DNA from: an uncultured Bacteroidia bacterium
GTDB lineage: Bacteria > Bacteroidota > Bacteroidia > Bacteroidales > Prolixibacteraceae
Direction of reading: 5' to 3'
Length of the DNA stretch: 64,000 bases
NCBI GenBank assembly: GCA_903923905.1
Contig: CAIXZH010000027.1
Coordinates: 1-64,000, forward strand
The position numbers were made by a program, and so were the translations under genes. Below the pieces are notes generated by a model. That model was not told the DNA's origin. It made no database searches and saw only the letters and a list, made by a program, of their open reading frames with translations. This document shows, piece by piece, positions 43,787 to 52,687 of this stretch. The stretch's first letter is position 1. The number at the start of each line of letters is the position of its first letter.

Positions 43787-46042
43787 TTATTCAATCGCCG
43801 ACGGTGGTGCTGCACCGACCTCTGATCCCCATTTTTTGTTTGGAAGCGACCCCATGTTCAGTTCAATGGTGGCACCGTTCAACAAGTCAGAATGGGTGAA
43901 CCAGGGTTTGTTTAATGGTTGGCCGTTCAGTTTTGCCGACTGGATATACTTGTTGGCCTTTGCATAATTATGGGCGATCAAGGTGAAGGTTTTCCCATTA
44001 TTGAGCTTTATTTTAACCTCTCCAAAAACTGGTGAACCGATATTGTAAATGGGAAGCCCGGGAGTAACCGGGTAAAATCCCATGGAGGAGAAAACCACAA
44101 AGGCGGTCATCCCGCCGCCATCTTCATCGCCGGGAATCCCGAATATATTGTCCTGGAACCAAACATCGAGTAAAAACCGGATTCTTTTCTGTGTTTTCCA
44201 TGGTTCACCTGAATAATTGTACAAATAGGGGATATGAAAACTGGGTTCATTACCCATTGAAAATTGTCCCACCATCCCTGTAGCATCAGCAAATTTGGCC
44301 CAGAACTGAAATTTTGTGCGGCCCAGGTCCTCGCGGAACAGCTGGTCCAGTGTGGTTGTAAAATCCTTCCGGCCACCCATCAGCCTTATTAAACCGTGAA
44401 TGTCCTCCTGAACTTGCCATTGATAGGTGTAGCCGTTGTTCTCGTCATAATAATCCCGCCCACCAGGACCTCCATCAAATTTAGGGTCAATTTCAATCCA
44501 TTCCCCTTTCGCATTTTTAGGCCACATGAGTTTTTTGTCGGGGCGGTATAAATTTCGATAATTGGTGGCTTGCTGATGAAAATATTCCTGGTCTTTCTGA
44601 TGTCCAAGCTCTTTGGCCATTTCAGAAAGGGCCCAGTCATCATAGCTGGCTCCAAGAGTGACCGCGACCGCCTGGCGCTTTTCGAAGTCGTGAACCTCTT
44701 TGACCGTTTCTTCTTCACCGGGCATTAGTGCCGGAAAGTACCCCTTTTCGCGGTAAAAAGTGTCAAGAGAGCATCTTGGGCCATTTCTCCAGGGGAGCAT
44801 AGTGGCCTCGTATCCGTTTTTCCGGATTCCTTCGTAAGCCTTCTCCGCGTTATATCCCCGGATTCCCTTTCTCCACGCGTCAAGGAATACGATCGTGGAA
44901 TGGAAACCGTTCATGGCCGGGTCATCCTGGTAAAGGAGCGGGAATTGGGGCATCCAGCCACCCTGTTCGTACATGGTGGTGTATGAGTTAAGCATATCCG
45001 CCTCTTTTTGGGGCTGAAGGATCATTCGCAGGGGGTGGTTTGCCAGATAGGTATCCCATACCCAATCGTCAATGTAGAAATCGCGGTCTGTCTTATGCAC
45101 ACTATGATCGTAGGCGCTGTAGTAACTTCCATATTCATTGATGTTTACCATCCGTTCGTAGGTCCTGTAAAATGAAGTATAAAAGGTTCTGCGCTGTGCT
45201 TCGGTTCCCCCGTTTACACGGATCTGGTTAAGTGCATTTGCCCAGACCTCCTCCCCTTTATTTTTAAGTGCTTCGAAGTCCCACCCGGAGATCTCCTTGA
45301 GCAGGTTGATTTTAGCCTGTTCAACACTTATAAATGAAATTCCGTATTTAAATTCGACCGGTTTTACCTGATCTTTTGAAAACTCAATCCATGCGGTGGG
45401 CTCCTGCCGGATTTTATTCGTTTTTTTGATCAGCCGGGGTTCCTCTTTCAGGATGGTTTTACAATCCTGATTAAACTCGCCGTAAACAAACGCCTTCATT
45501 CCGAAAAACTGTTCCTCGCCGGAGATTGCATTTTTGGATACGATATCCCAGTGCCCTTCCTGGTTGATCTGAAACCTGAGGGTTTTACCGCTTTTCGGGG
45601 GGAAGGTAAACCTGAAGAGACCAACTTTATTTCCAGGTGTAAATTCAGCTTTTATATCCTCATCGATGAGGTAGGTTGAAAAATAATAGGGACGGGCAAT
45701 TTCGAGATCGTGATCATAGGTCTGGCGTACCTTCCAGGTCCCGGCTTCGGCACTCCCTGTTCCGGGAAGCACGCCGAACAGTTCACCTTTTCGGTGGGAA
45801 ATCATGGTCAGCGGGAAAAAACTGATCTGGTCATCGAGAAAATCGGCGCGCAGCGGATGCATCCGGATCATCTGATTCGGTAACTGCACATTAGGTCTTG
45901 TTGGGTGCAGCAGGTGCCCCATCCCGCCAATATATGGATCAACATAACCGAGGTTAGTCTTCTTGTTGTCAATTGGCATAAATCCGCAGAGGAAAAGAAA
46001 AATTATTCCGGTAAATAGGAGCTTTTCTGATTTTATTTTCAT
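43787..46042 (-). CDS. GH92 family alpha-mannosidase
   Basis: A 751-residue secreted enzyme of the calcium-dependent exo-alpha-mannosidase family. N-terminal sandwich domain starts YVDPYIGGMGHLLHPTRPNV; the catalytic (alpha/alpha)6 domain has FYIDDWVWDTYLANHPL, MGNEPSFHIPYLYNYSGEPW and FGIPGDEDGGGMTAFVVFSS, with the paired Asp residues used as base. The signal is hydrophobic with a possible lipobox (FLFLCG), so it is either lipidated or simply secreted. The end, NKKWGSEVGAAPPS, is the normal family C-terminus, so the enzyme is complete although it abuts a broken gene. It is the last gene of the long minus-strand cluster. Confidence 0.92.
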   Translation of the reverse strand: MKIKSEKLLFTGIIFLFLCGFMPIDNKKTNLGYVDPYIGGMGHLLHPTRPNVQLPNQMIRMHPLRADFLDDQISFFPLTMISHRKGELFGVLPGTGSAEAGTWKVRQTYDHDLEIARPYYFSTYLIDEDIKAEFTPGNKVGLFRFTFPPKSGKTLRFQINQEGHWDIVSKNAISGEEQFFGMKAFVYGEFNQDCKTILKEEPRLIKKTNKIRQEPTAWIEFSKDQVKPVEFKYGISFISVEQAKINLLKEISGWDFEALKNKGEEVWANALNQIRVNGGTEAQRRTFYTSFYRTYERMVNINEYGSYYSAYDHSVHKTDRDFYIDDWVWDTYLANHPLRMILQPQKEADMLNSYTTMYEQGGWMPQFPLLYQDDPAMNGFHSTIVFLDAWRKGIRGYNAEKAYEGIRKNGYEATMLPWRNGPRCSLDTFYREKGYFPALMPGEEETVKEVHDFEKRQAVAVTLGASYDDWALSEMAKELGHQKDQEYFHQQATNYRNLYRPDKKLMWPKNAKGEWIEIDPKFDGGPGGRDYYDENNGYTYQWQVQEDIHGLIRLMGGRKDFTTTLDQLFREDLGRTKFQFWAKFADATGMVGQFSMGNEPSFHIPYLYNYSGEPWKTQKRIRFLLDVWFQDNIFGIPGDEDGGGMTAFVVFSSMGFYPVTPGLPIYNIGSPVFGEVKIKLNNGKTFTLIAHNYAKANKYIQSAKLNGQPLNKPWFTHSDLLNGATIELNMGSLPNKKWGSEVGAAPPSAIE

Positions 46043-46370
46043 AATTGATTTAATCTGTAAATAATCGTTTTTTTAAAGTCAAATGGAATCTTAGATCAGC
46101 GACGCTAATAGCCATGATGATATTTTCATTTTTATTTGTGATTTTTCAACCACGGCTAATTCATTTGTTTTACCGAATATGCCTGGTAGATTAGAATATT
46201 CACCTCTTATACCGGCTGTTTTACCAAGTTCCTGCCTGGTTTTTGAAAGGATTTATTCCATGATATTTTGAAGCAGGCTTTTAGGCTATTAGGCTTTAGG
46301 CTATTCGACTATTAGGTTTAGCGAAGAAATATTTATCTCCTTAGACCCTATTCCCCTACAGCCTAACTGC
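46043..46370. other. Gene-free gap between GH92 and NagA-like genes
   Basis: These 328 bases are AT-rich and contain no convincing gene. The right end holds an imperfect inverted repeat built from TAGGCT units (listed separately). A promoter for the GH92 gene is expected on the minus strand near 46060-46130, but no good consensus match was found. Confidence 0.5.
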
Positions 46371-46378
46371 CTAATCCC
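46280..46378. repeat. Imperfect inverted repeat of TAGGCT units
   Basis: The left arm (about 46280-46322) repeats TTAGGCTATTAGGCTTTAGG; the right arm (about 46339-46378), reversed and complemented, gives TTAGGCAGTTAGGCTGTAGG, a 17 of 20 match, with weaker pairing beyond. The right arm runs into the stop codon of the NagA-like gene, so the structure lies exactly at the end of that transcript and before GH92. A dispersed intergenic repeat is likely. Confidence 0.6.
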
Positions 46379-47612
46379 TTTTCTCATAAACCATTTTTCC
46401 CTCTATATAGGTTTTTCTGATCACCAGATCTGAATCTCCAACTTCAAAAAGAATCAGATCGGCACGTTTACCCGGAGCTATACTTCCCCGATCGTTCAAT
46501 CCGTAAAGTTTCGCAGGGTTTGTGCTCGACATCTGAATTGCTTCGCCCAACGAACACCCCGTGATTTTCATGATCCGGGCGACTCCCCTTGAGATTGGGG
46601 ATGCTGAACCATAGAGTACATTCTGAACAGGTAAAATGAGCATCCCCTCTTTGGTCAATTCAATGGATTCCCCGTCATCATTTTTGTATATTCCTGGAGG
46701 TAATGTGGCAAAACTGGTTACATCAGAGACGATAATCGTTTTATCCGGGCCCTTCACCTTGTAAAATACGGCAATTTCTTCATCCCTGAGGTGGAAGCCG
46801 TCGCAAATAATGCTTGCCATAAGCTGATCGTTAGCCAGTTGAGGCCAAAGTGGATTCAGGTGACGGTTAATGGTGTTGGCACAACCGTTCCCCAGATGAG
46901 TAGAAATTGCGGCACCATTCATAACTGCTTCATCGACAATCGCCTTGTTTGCATTGTGATGCCCGATTGCCACAATGACCCCCAACTCCCTGCACTTCCT
47001 TATGAATTCCATGGCTCCATCCAGTTCAGGGGCAAGGGTAATTGTTCTTATGCTTCTTCCGGATGCTTCATAAAGTTCGGAAAATTCCTTCCAGTCTGGA
47101 TTGTGCACATATTTTATCGGGTGGGCGCCGCGATAGCCGTCGATGGGAGAGATGTAAGGTCCTTCGAGGTGATACCCCACGATCGATCCGTGTAAATCCT
47201 TGTTGTTCTTTGTTGCTGCGAGCAGTGCGAAGTTACGGAGCATTACCTCGCGGCTGTTTGTTGTGAGGGTTGGCAGGTAGGTGGTCACCCCCTTTTTCCA
47301 AAGCTCACTGGTTGCCTTCAGAATTCCTTCCTGTGAAAGTTGTCCGCCACCAAAGCAAAAAGAGACGCCGGCGAAACCATTGACCTGAGTGTCAATCAGC
47401 CCCGGGGCAATGTAAACCGGATGTTTTTCATCCGAAAGCTTTTCAATTTGATTTACCCGAACGATCTTTCCATTCATGATCTCAACCGAAACCGGCTTTT
47501 TAGTCAGGTACAACAACCCTTCGACTTTGGTTTGGGCCATCGAATTATTCACAATTATCATCGGCAAAAAAAGTATTAACTGACAAATTACAGAGTATAT
47601 ACCTGGTTTCAT
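46371..47612 (-). CDS. NagA-like amidohydrolase with signal peptide
   Basis: A 413-residue member of the N-acetylglucosamine-6-phosphate deacetylase group. Metal and catalytic signatures: APGLIDTQVNGFAGVSF, VGYHLEGPYISP with the metal Glu, VAIGHHNA, STHLGNG, SIICDGFHLRDEE and IIVSDVTSFATLPPG with the catalytic Asp. The usual HLFNAM loop is replaced by HLGNGCANTINRHL. Unlike cytosolic NagA it starts with a Sec signal (QLILFLPMIIVNNSMAQ), so it would act in the periplasm, probably on a non-phosphorylated N-acetyl sugar. It precedes GH92 and follows a Gfo/Idh gene. Confidence 0.82.
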   Translation of the reverse strand: MKPGIYSVICQLILFLPMIIVNNSMAQTKVEGLLYLTKKPVSVEIMNGKIVRVNQIEKLSDEKHPVYIAPGLIDTQVNGFAGVSFCFGGGQLSQEGILKATSELWKKGVTTYLPTLTTNSREVMLRNFALLAATKNNKDLHGSIVGYHLEGPYISPIDGYRGAHPIKYVHNPDWKEFSELYEASGRSIRTITLAPELDGAMEFIRKCRELGVIVAIGHHNANKAIVDEAVMNGAAISTHLGNGCANTINRHLNPLWPQLANDQLMASIICDGFHLRDEEIAVFYKVKGPDKTIIVSDVTSFATLPPGIYKNDDGESIELTKEGMLILPVQNVLYGSASPISRGVARIMKITGCSLGEAIQMSSTNPAKLYGLNDRGSIAPGKRADLILFEVGDSDLVIRKTYIEGKMVYEKRD

Positions 47613-47631
47613 TTCATTGATTTTATTGCAG

Positions 47632-48615
47632 TTACATTATGACTTCTGTCCATCCTTCATTGGCGGCCGAGAGTTCAAGCGCTTCCAGGACGGCAATGCA
47701 TTTAAGGATGCTTTGATGTGCCAGCGGCTCCTTACCGGTTCGAAACATTTCGACCATATCGGTATAATTCTTCCCGGGAACAGGTTCTTCAATGCGCGAT
47801 TTTAGTTCTACAGTCCCCTCTTTGGTTTCGGCGAAAGTTCTCCAACCATATGAAAGGGTCTTAAAGATAAGTGTTGCCATCATTTCGTTGCCGAAAACAA
47901 GGGTGGCAGTGGTATTTTTCCCGCTTCGGGTGATGCGTACTCTTCGGATATCGTCACCAAAAATATACATCAAAGGTTGAACCATATGAATCCCGTAGAA
48001 GAATACTCCCCCATAGGGTGATTCGAGGTCAGCAGGGCCGCTACAGACCACATGAGAGATTGCCCCCATCGTTTCCACCTGTTTCAGGATATCGAAAGTC
48101 CCGGATTTGTGCGCTTCAGAACTGTAAGACGAGATTGGTGTACCTGCTTTGCGGGCCATTCCCAGAAATTCCTTACCTTCAGCCACCCGGTAACAAAAAG
48201 GTTTGTCAATAAAGGTTGGGATGCCTGCCTTAACAAACGGTTCCGCCGCTTTCAGATGAAATTTGGGATGTCGGTGGTCCACGATCAGTGCATCAATCTT
48301 TCCGAGCATCTCCAAAGGATCTTTTACCATATTGGGGATTTGCCCTTTCTGCATAGCCACCCGAGCAAATTCCTCCGTTTCTCCCCAGACATATTTGAGT
48401 TCAACTCCCGGGAAAAGCTTGTCGATATTAAACAGCCTGCCATACCCAATAGTATGCGAATTTTCGGATCCGATAATTCCGATCCGGATCGGCTTTTCAT
48501 CCCCTGGCACCCCGGATAACAGGTTTGCCGCCATCGTTCCCGCAGAGGAAAAGGTCAAGGCAGTAATTGCAGAACAAGCGCTCACATTTCGGAGAAAGGA
48601 TCTTCGCGTTTCCAT
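47632..48615 (-). CDS. Tat-exported Gfo/Idh/MocA family oxidoreductase
   Basis: A 327-residue protein with a twin-arginine signal (TRRSFLRNVSACSAITAL). The nucleotide-binding start is IRIGIIGSENSHTIGYGRLF; the catalytic loop reads DHRHPKFHLKAAEPFVKAG and then IDKPF, with Asp in place of the usual Glu before Lys-Pro. It is shorter than the other family members in the window and lacks their WLGP block. It lies 19 bases upstream of the NagA-like gene and 19 bases after the DUF4838 gene, so the three are probably one transcript. Substrate unknown. Confidence 0.83.
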   Translation of the reverse strand: METRRSFLRNVSACSAITALTFSSAGTMAANLLSGVPGDEKPIRIGIIGSENSHTIGYGRLFNIDKLFPGVELKYVWGETEEFARVAMQKGQIPNMVKDPLEMLGKIDALIVDHRHPKFHLKAAEPFVKAGIPTFIDKPFCYRVAEGKEFLGMARKAGTPISSYSSEAHKSGTFDILKQVETMGAISHVVCSGPADLESPYGGVFFYGIHMVQPLMYIFGDDIRRVRITRSGKNTTATLVFGNEMMATLIFKTLSYGWRTFAETKEGTVELKSRIEEPVPGKNYTDMVEMFRTGKEPLAHQSILKCIAVLEALELSAANEGWTEVIM

Positions 48616-48634
48616 GGCTTTTTAATGGATTAAG

Positions 48635-50872
48635 TTATTTATTGACAACTATTTCACTTATGTAGATCTGTGCTTTCTGACCAACAGTTGGATAGGGTGG
48701 CGGCATGAGCTTGTTTCCTGTTACCTCCAGTTTGACATACCGGAATGGTTTTGTATTGTCTGGGATTTTAAAAATATGCGTGCGGATATTCTTTTCATTG
48801 ATCTGGTTCCCAGTTATTTCAATTTTTCCAACCGAAATAAACCCATTCTCTTTTTGATCAGAGATCAGGCACTCGATCAAAGAAGGATGGAGGATTCGCC
48901 GGGCATCGGTATCCCATAAGGTTGTCATTTCGACAGTAGAGGCACTGACTAAATGATCAAGGTCAATGTTCAGTTGGAGATGGTCTGTCTCCCATCCGAT
49001 CCAGGCGGGCTTGGATTGATTAAGGTCACCGATTCCCCCGTCTGTCAAAAGTGATAAATCTGCATGGTTGTATTTATTCAGGGAATTCGGCATCGGATCC
49101 GGGACCACCCGCTTATGGAAGGCAAAGTTGTTTTGCACATAAACTTTACCGGCGGTTTGCCTGCTCATGTCGTAATATGCCCTGGCTGTAAGATTGTGCT
49201 CGCTCATTACACCGATCTTTTCACGGGTCATGACTGCGTAAAAGTTATCCAGGATGGCATCCATTTTTTTCGATTTTTCCGATCCTGAATTATCCCACCA
49301 CCCGCGGGGACCGACAATATTTGCTTTCCCAATTTCAAGGATAGCATAGCTCAACGGAAGACGTGCGACTTCGACATGGTGCAAAAAAGTGGTATCATTA
49401 TGAGCCACCGCTTCTGCCTGATCGAAGTAACCGCTGTATTTATCAAGGTTCCCGGCGGTCAGATACGTATTTTGATGAATGGAAGGGGGGCCGAAGATAT
49501 TAAGCCTGTCCCCTGAGCTTACCATATCTTTTTGAAGCTCATCGATGTATTTCCGGATCCAGGGGGCCGCACCTCCATAAAATCCGTTAAGGAACTGATC
49601 CATCGTTGCCGAAACATCGATATACGGATTCCATAACAGTTTTGAAATCAGGTGTAACCGGAGTTCAACGAATTCATGTCCCTCGGCAATATCCGATTGT
49701 TGATAATGATCAAAGACATTATTCTTTACAAATAGTTGAATATTAGGTTGCAGCACGAATAAGTTTGGATGGGGCGAGATAAAGTGATGATAGTTAATCG
49801 TGTAGTCATAGGTGGCCATATGCTTGCAGATTTTTCCCCAGTCAGCAATATCTTTCACGAACTGCTTCGCAGCTTTCGAGGTATCCGTCGCGATAGGTCT
49901 GCTCCGGTCTGTCTCAATCGAACAAAGAGTAATGTGCACGTTATCAATCGGCTTTGTGACGGCCGGAGCCGATTGGGTATAATTATAGGCATACGTGCAG
50001 ATCATCTTATCCGGAAACTCTTTGGCTACCTGATTGACAAAGCGGATTAACGGTCCGGATTGACTCTTCTCTTCCTGTTCAATTTTAAGGCATTTATCAC
50101 ACAGGCAGGGATTGCCATAATCGTTCTGGGCAACCGACCAGTAAATCTGTGTGGGATTGGCAGCCATCTCCTTTCTCAGCTTCTCAATGGCAATTTTCAG
50201 AACCTCAGGATTAGTAAGACAGAGTTGGGTTGGCATTCGTTTACCCTCCCTTAAGGCATAGTATTCCGGGTGGGCTTTGAAGTAGGTTTCCCAGGGTACC
50301 AACCTATTGAACGAGTGTGAGGCAAAGATATAACGGCTAAAGAGCCGGTTCCAGTCCATGAGGTCTTCATCGTTTTGGTAAGCCTGGGAGAAATAATTCA
50401 CAATCCGGTAATTATTCACAGACGAGTCGGCAAGGTTGATTAATGGAATTTTCAGATTTTTACTTGCCGGGATTACCTTAAAAGTGGGGCTGTACAAATG
50501 ACAACCCAAGTAGGTCTCGAGAATTGTAACAACGCCGTAAACGCATCCTTTCCGTTTGCCACCCAGGATGGTAACTGAACCATCTTCTGTACTTGTTATC
50601 CGATAGCCATCATATTGCAGTCCTGCAGTTTCCTTGATGAAAATTCCCTTTTGTCCGGTTTTTAGGTTGCTGGTAATGGGCAGTTCGCACCCAGATACCT
50701 GTTTGACGTATTTTTGCAGCAAAGTTGCCGCACGGTTCTCCTGGTCATTCGGCTTTACAGGTATAATGATGGAATATTGGGTTATTCCATTGGTTACCAA
50801 ATTTATAGAAGGCAAGTTGGTGCAGGCAAAGGTCAGGATTAGAAGTAAAACGAACAGGAATTGATTTTTCAT
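48635..50872 (-). CDS. DUF4838 lipoprotein (alpha-glucuronidase/GH20-like fold)
   Basis: A 745-residue lipoprotein with signal ending LTFAC (Cys17). An N-terminal GH67/GH20-type alpha-beta domain (NDQENRAATLLQKYVKQVSG, ILGGKRKGCVYGVVTILETY) is followed by the DUF4838 TIM-barrel-like core of about 170-450: HSFNRLVPWETYFKAHPEYY, GKRMPTQLCLTNPEVLKIA, VAQNDYGNPCLCDKC. A C-terminal sandwich ends the chain. DUF4838 proteins are predicted glycoside hydrolases, related in fold to alpha-glucuronidases, with no firm activity. It is on the surface or in the outer membrane and belongs to the minus-strand cluster. Confidence 0.82.
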   Translation of the reverse strand: MKNQFLFVLLLILTFACTNLPSINLVTNGITQYSIIIPVKPNDQENRAATLLQKYVKQVSGCELPITSNLKTGQKGIFIKETAGLQYDGYRITSTEDGSVTILGGKRKGCVYGVVTILETYLGCHLYSPTFKVIPASKNLKIPLINLADSSVNNYRIVNYFSQAYQNDEDLMDWNRLFSRYIFASHSFNRLVPWETYFKAHPEYYALREGKRMPTQLCLTNPEVLKIAIEKLRKEMAANPTQIYWSVAQNDYGNPCLCDKCLKIEQEEKSQSGPLIRFVNQVAKEFPDKMICTYAYNYTQSAPAVTKPIDNVHITLCSIETDRSRPIATDTSKAAKQFVKDIADWGKICKHMATYDYTINYHHFISPHPNLFVLQPNIQLFVKNNVFDHYQQSDIAEGHEFVELRLHLISKLLWNPYIDVSATMDQFLNGFYGGAAPWIRKYIDELQKDMVSSGDRLNIFGPPSIHQNTYLTAGNLDKYSGYFDQAEAVAHNDTTFLHHVEVARLPLSYAILEIGKANIVGPRGWWDNSGSEKSKKMDAILDNFYAVMTREKIGVMSEHNLTARAYYDMSRQTAGKVYVQNNFAFHKRVVPDPMPNSLNKYNHADLSLLTDGGIGDLNQSKPAWIGWETDHLQLNIDLDHLVSASTVEMTTLWDTDARRILHPSLIECLISDQKENGFISVGKIEITGNQINEKNIRTHIFKIPDNTKPFRYVKLEVTGNKLMPPPYPTVGQKAQIYISEIVVNK

Positions 50873-50881
50873 TTATGTCTA

Positions 50882-51003
50882 AATTTTTACCACAGAGTTT
50901 CACAGAGTGAGGCACAGAGTTACTTGAGTTAATTAATTGGCAAGACGTTTATTCCATTTTTCAAAGATGTGACATTACTCCGTGGAACTCTGTGGTTAAA
51001 ATT
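50882..51003. repeat. Inverted repeat, 27-base arms, downstream of the aldolase gene
   Basis: Arms at 50882-50908 and 50977-51003 match at 24 of 27 positions after reversal. They carry ACCACAGAGTT, and the left side also repeats CACAGAG three times (from 50891, 50901 and 50913). The spacer is 68 bases without a gene. The element fills almost the whole gap between the aldolase and the DUF4838 gene. Similar CACAGAG-rich repeats are known in intergenic DNA of several phyla. Confidence 0.7.
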
Positions 51004-51004
51004 A

Positions 51005-51838
51005 TTAAATACTTTCAGTCGAGCGTTCATTATTCGTTTTTTCGCCTTTGAGTTCCCTTAGGCGGTTCAGATCATCCTGCATCTTATCTGCAAAATGGAA
51101 CATGTCGGAGCTGTGCATGATGATGTTCGCACCTGCTTTGGCCCACTCCATCTGGAGATCAAGCGTCCCTCTTGAACCGTTATGTCCCCCTGCTGCCACG
51201 CCAAATTCCCGGGCTTTTTTGATGATCCCACAGCTTAGGTCCAGGAACTCCTTGCTCATGTACCGTTCCGGCATATCGTAGGAGGTTGACAGGTCGTGAG
51301 GCCCAATGACAATTCCATCCACTCCCGGACCATCCACCGACCGGATTGAGAAGAACTCCTCCATGTTGGCAACTCCTGCCGGGCTTTCAATATTGATCAG
51401 CAGCGTATGGTTTTTATTATGGTTTTTCAGATAGGCCTCGAGTTCGGCTGTTGGTTTCTCCTTCCCATAGAGAAGCCGTTTTAGCTTTTCCCCTTTTAGC
51501 GGACGGTATTTTACAGCCCCGACAAGGTCATAGACATCCTCAATTTTTTCGGTATATGGTACGAGAATTGCCCCTGCCCCTGCATCCAATGCCCTGGTAG
51601 CCATAAACGGGTCGGGCTCGAGGATCCGGACAATCGGGTTGATCCCTGCGGCTTTATAGGCACGGCACATCCAGCTCAGGGTCTCAGGGTTGTAGGCGAC
51701 ATGCTCGTCGCAAAAAAAGACATAATCGAGGTTCAGGCTCAGCATCACGTCAAACATCTTGGGAGATGCTGAGGTGATCATCGTACCGTAAACATTCTTT
51801 CCGGAACGCAGTGCGTCTCTGAATTCTTGTCCTACCAT
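51005..51838 (-). CDS. HpcH/HpaI-type class II aldolase
   Basis: A 277-residue cytosolic metal-dependent pyruvate aldolase. Signatures: LDYVFFCDEHVAYNPETLSW with the catalytic His, PIVRILEPDPFMATRALDAG, ILVPYTEKIEDV, INIESPAGVANMEEF with a metal Glu and VIGPHDLSTSYDMP with a metal Asp. Family members split 2-keto-3-deoxy sugar acids or hydroxy-oxo acids into pyruvate and an aldehyde. The ATG at 51838 shares a base with the stop of the RraA-like gene; an ATG nine bases upstream is also possible, but the AGGAG motif is better spaced for the inner one. No signal peptide. Exact substrate unknown. Confidence 0.86.
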   Translation of the reverse strand: MVGQEFRDALRSGKNVYGTMITSASPKMFDVMLSLNLDYVFFCDEHVAYNPETLSWMCRAYKAAGINPIVRILEPDPFMATRALDAGAGAILVPYTEKIEDVYDLVGAVKYRPLKGEKLKRLLYGKEKPTAELEAYLKNHNKNHTLLINIESPAGVANMEEFFSIRSVDGPGVDGIVIGPHDLSTSYDMPERYMSKEFLDLSCGIIKKAREFGVAAGGHNGSRGTLDLQMEWAKAGANIIMHSSDMFHFADKMQDDLNRLRELKGEKTNNERSTESI

Positions 51839-52575
51839 TATTTCCATTCTCCTTCCTTGCCCAGGGCCGCAACGGCTGCCTGTCCAAATGCTTTTGCAGC
51901 GTTGTTCATAGTGCCGGCAATTTTAATTTGTTCATCGACCTGTTCAAATTTCAAGGCTGCCTTGATGACCGTATCGCACTCATTATTATCCATAAAGAGC
52001 GATGCTTCGAGTATTCGTGGTTGGTCCTCCTCCGGTATAATCAGAAATCCGTGTTTGTCGGCGTGAATCAGGTCGCCCGGATTTACTTTGGTTCCAAACA
52101 CTTCGACAGGCTCTCCCCAGCTGATTGGTGTGGCATAGGCATGTCCGACACAGAGCCGGCGGGCGATGGCTTTGAAGCCTGCACTCTTCATCTCGTCCAG
52201 GTCACGGATGGCTCCGTCAACAATAACCCCGACACATCCGAGTGATTTGTGGCTGTTTGCACTCACTTCACCCCAGAATGAACCGATTACGTCAGGCTTA
52301 TCCAGATCCTGCATCACAATAATTTTTGGGCCGGGCAATGAGGCGATATAATCACGGTATTCAGCCCAGGCATTGGGGTTTGAGACCGGTGTTGAGGGTT
52401 TAATCGTGACAGTCACGGCGTAACCGATCATCGGCCCAAATTCAGGCATGAAATCTTTGGTCTCCTCCAGATTGAAGCCGGAAGTCCGGTCCCGTTTGGT
52501 AATTTGCTCCCATCCGTTGTATATCGTCGGGGTGTTCCATCGTTTGAGTTTGAGTAATTCACTTAATGGTAGCAT
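51838..52575 (-). CDS. RraA-like protein (HMG/CHA aldolase or decarboxylase family)
   Basis: A 245-residue cytosolic protein of the RraA/4-hydroxy-4-methyl-2-oxoglutarate aldolase family. The core motif GVIVDGAIRDLDEMKSAGFK with the metal-binding Asp, followed by GDLIHADKHGFLIIP, is clear; IVMQDLDKPDVIGSFWGEV precedes it. Catalytic members are class II pyruvate aldolases or oxaloacetate decarboxylases. Next to an HpcH/HpaI aldolase and a hydroxyacid dehydrogenase it probably handles a keto acid from sugar acid breakdown. It overlaps the aldolase gene by one base. Confidence 0.85.
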   Translation of the reverse strand: MLPLSELLKLKRWNTPTIYNGWEQITKRDRTSGFNLEETKDFMPEFGPMIGYAVTVTIKPSTPVSNPNAWAEYRDYIASLPGPKIIVMQDLDKPDVIGSFWGEVSANSHKSLGCVGVIVDGAIRDLDEMKSAGFKAIARRLCVGHAYATPISWGEPVEVFGTKVNPGDLIHADKHGFLIIPEEDQPRILEASLFMDNNECDTVIKAALKFEQVDEQIKIAGTMNNAAKAFGQAAVAALGKEGEWK

Positions 52576-52687
52576 GGTGTAAGTCTATAATTTTAAGATA
52601 TTTTTTTATAAATAGTTTTTCGCCACTGGCTTCTGGCAATTAGCATGTTTCTCCGGAGCTGGTTGGCTATTCATATTTGGATCCACA

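Noticed and set aside
48052-48519. A 155-codon plus-strand frame
   Set aside because: Antisense to a Gfo/Idh/MocA gene with clear motifs; composition is that of a shadow frame.
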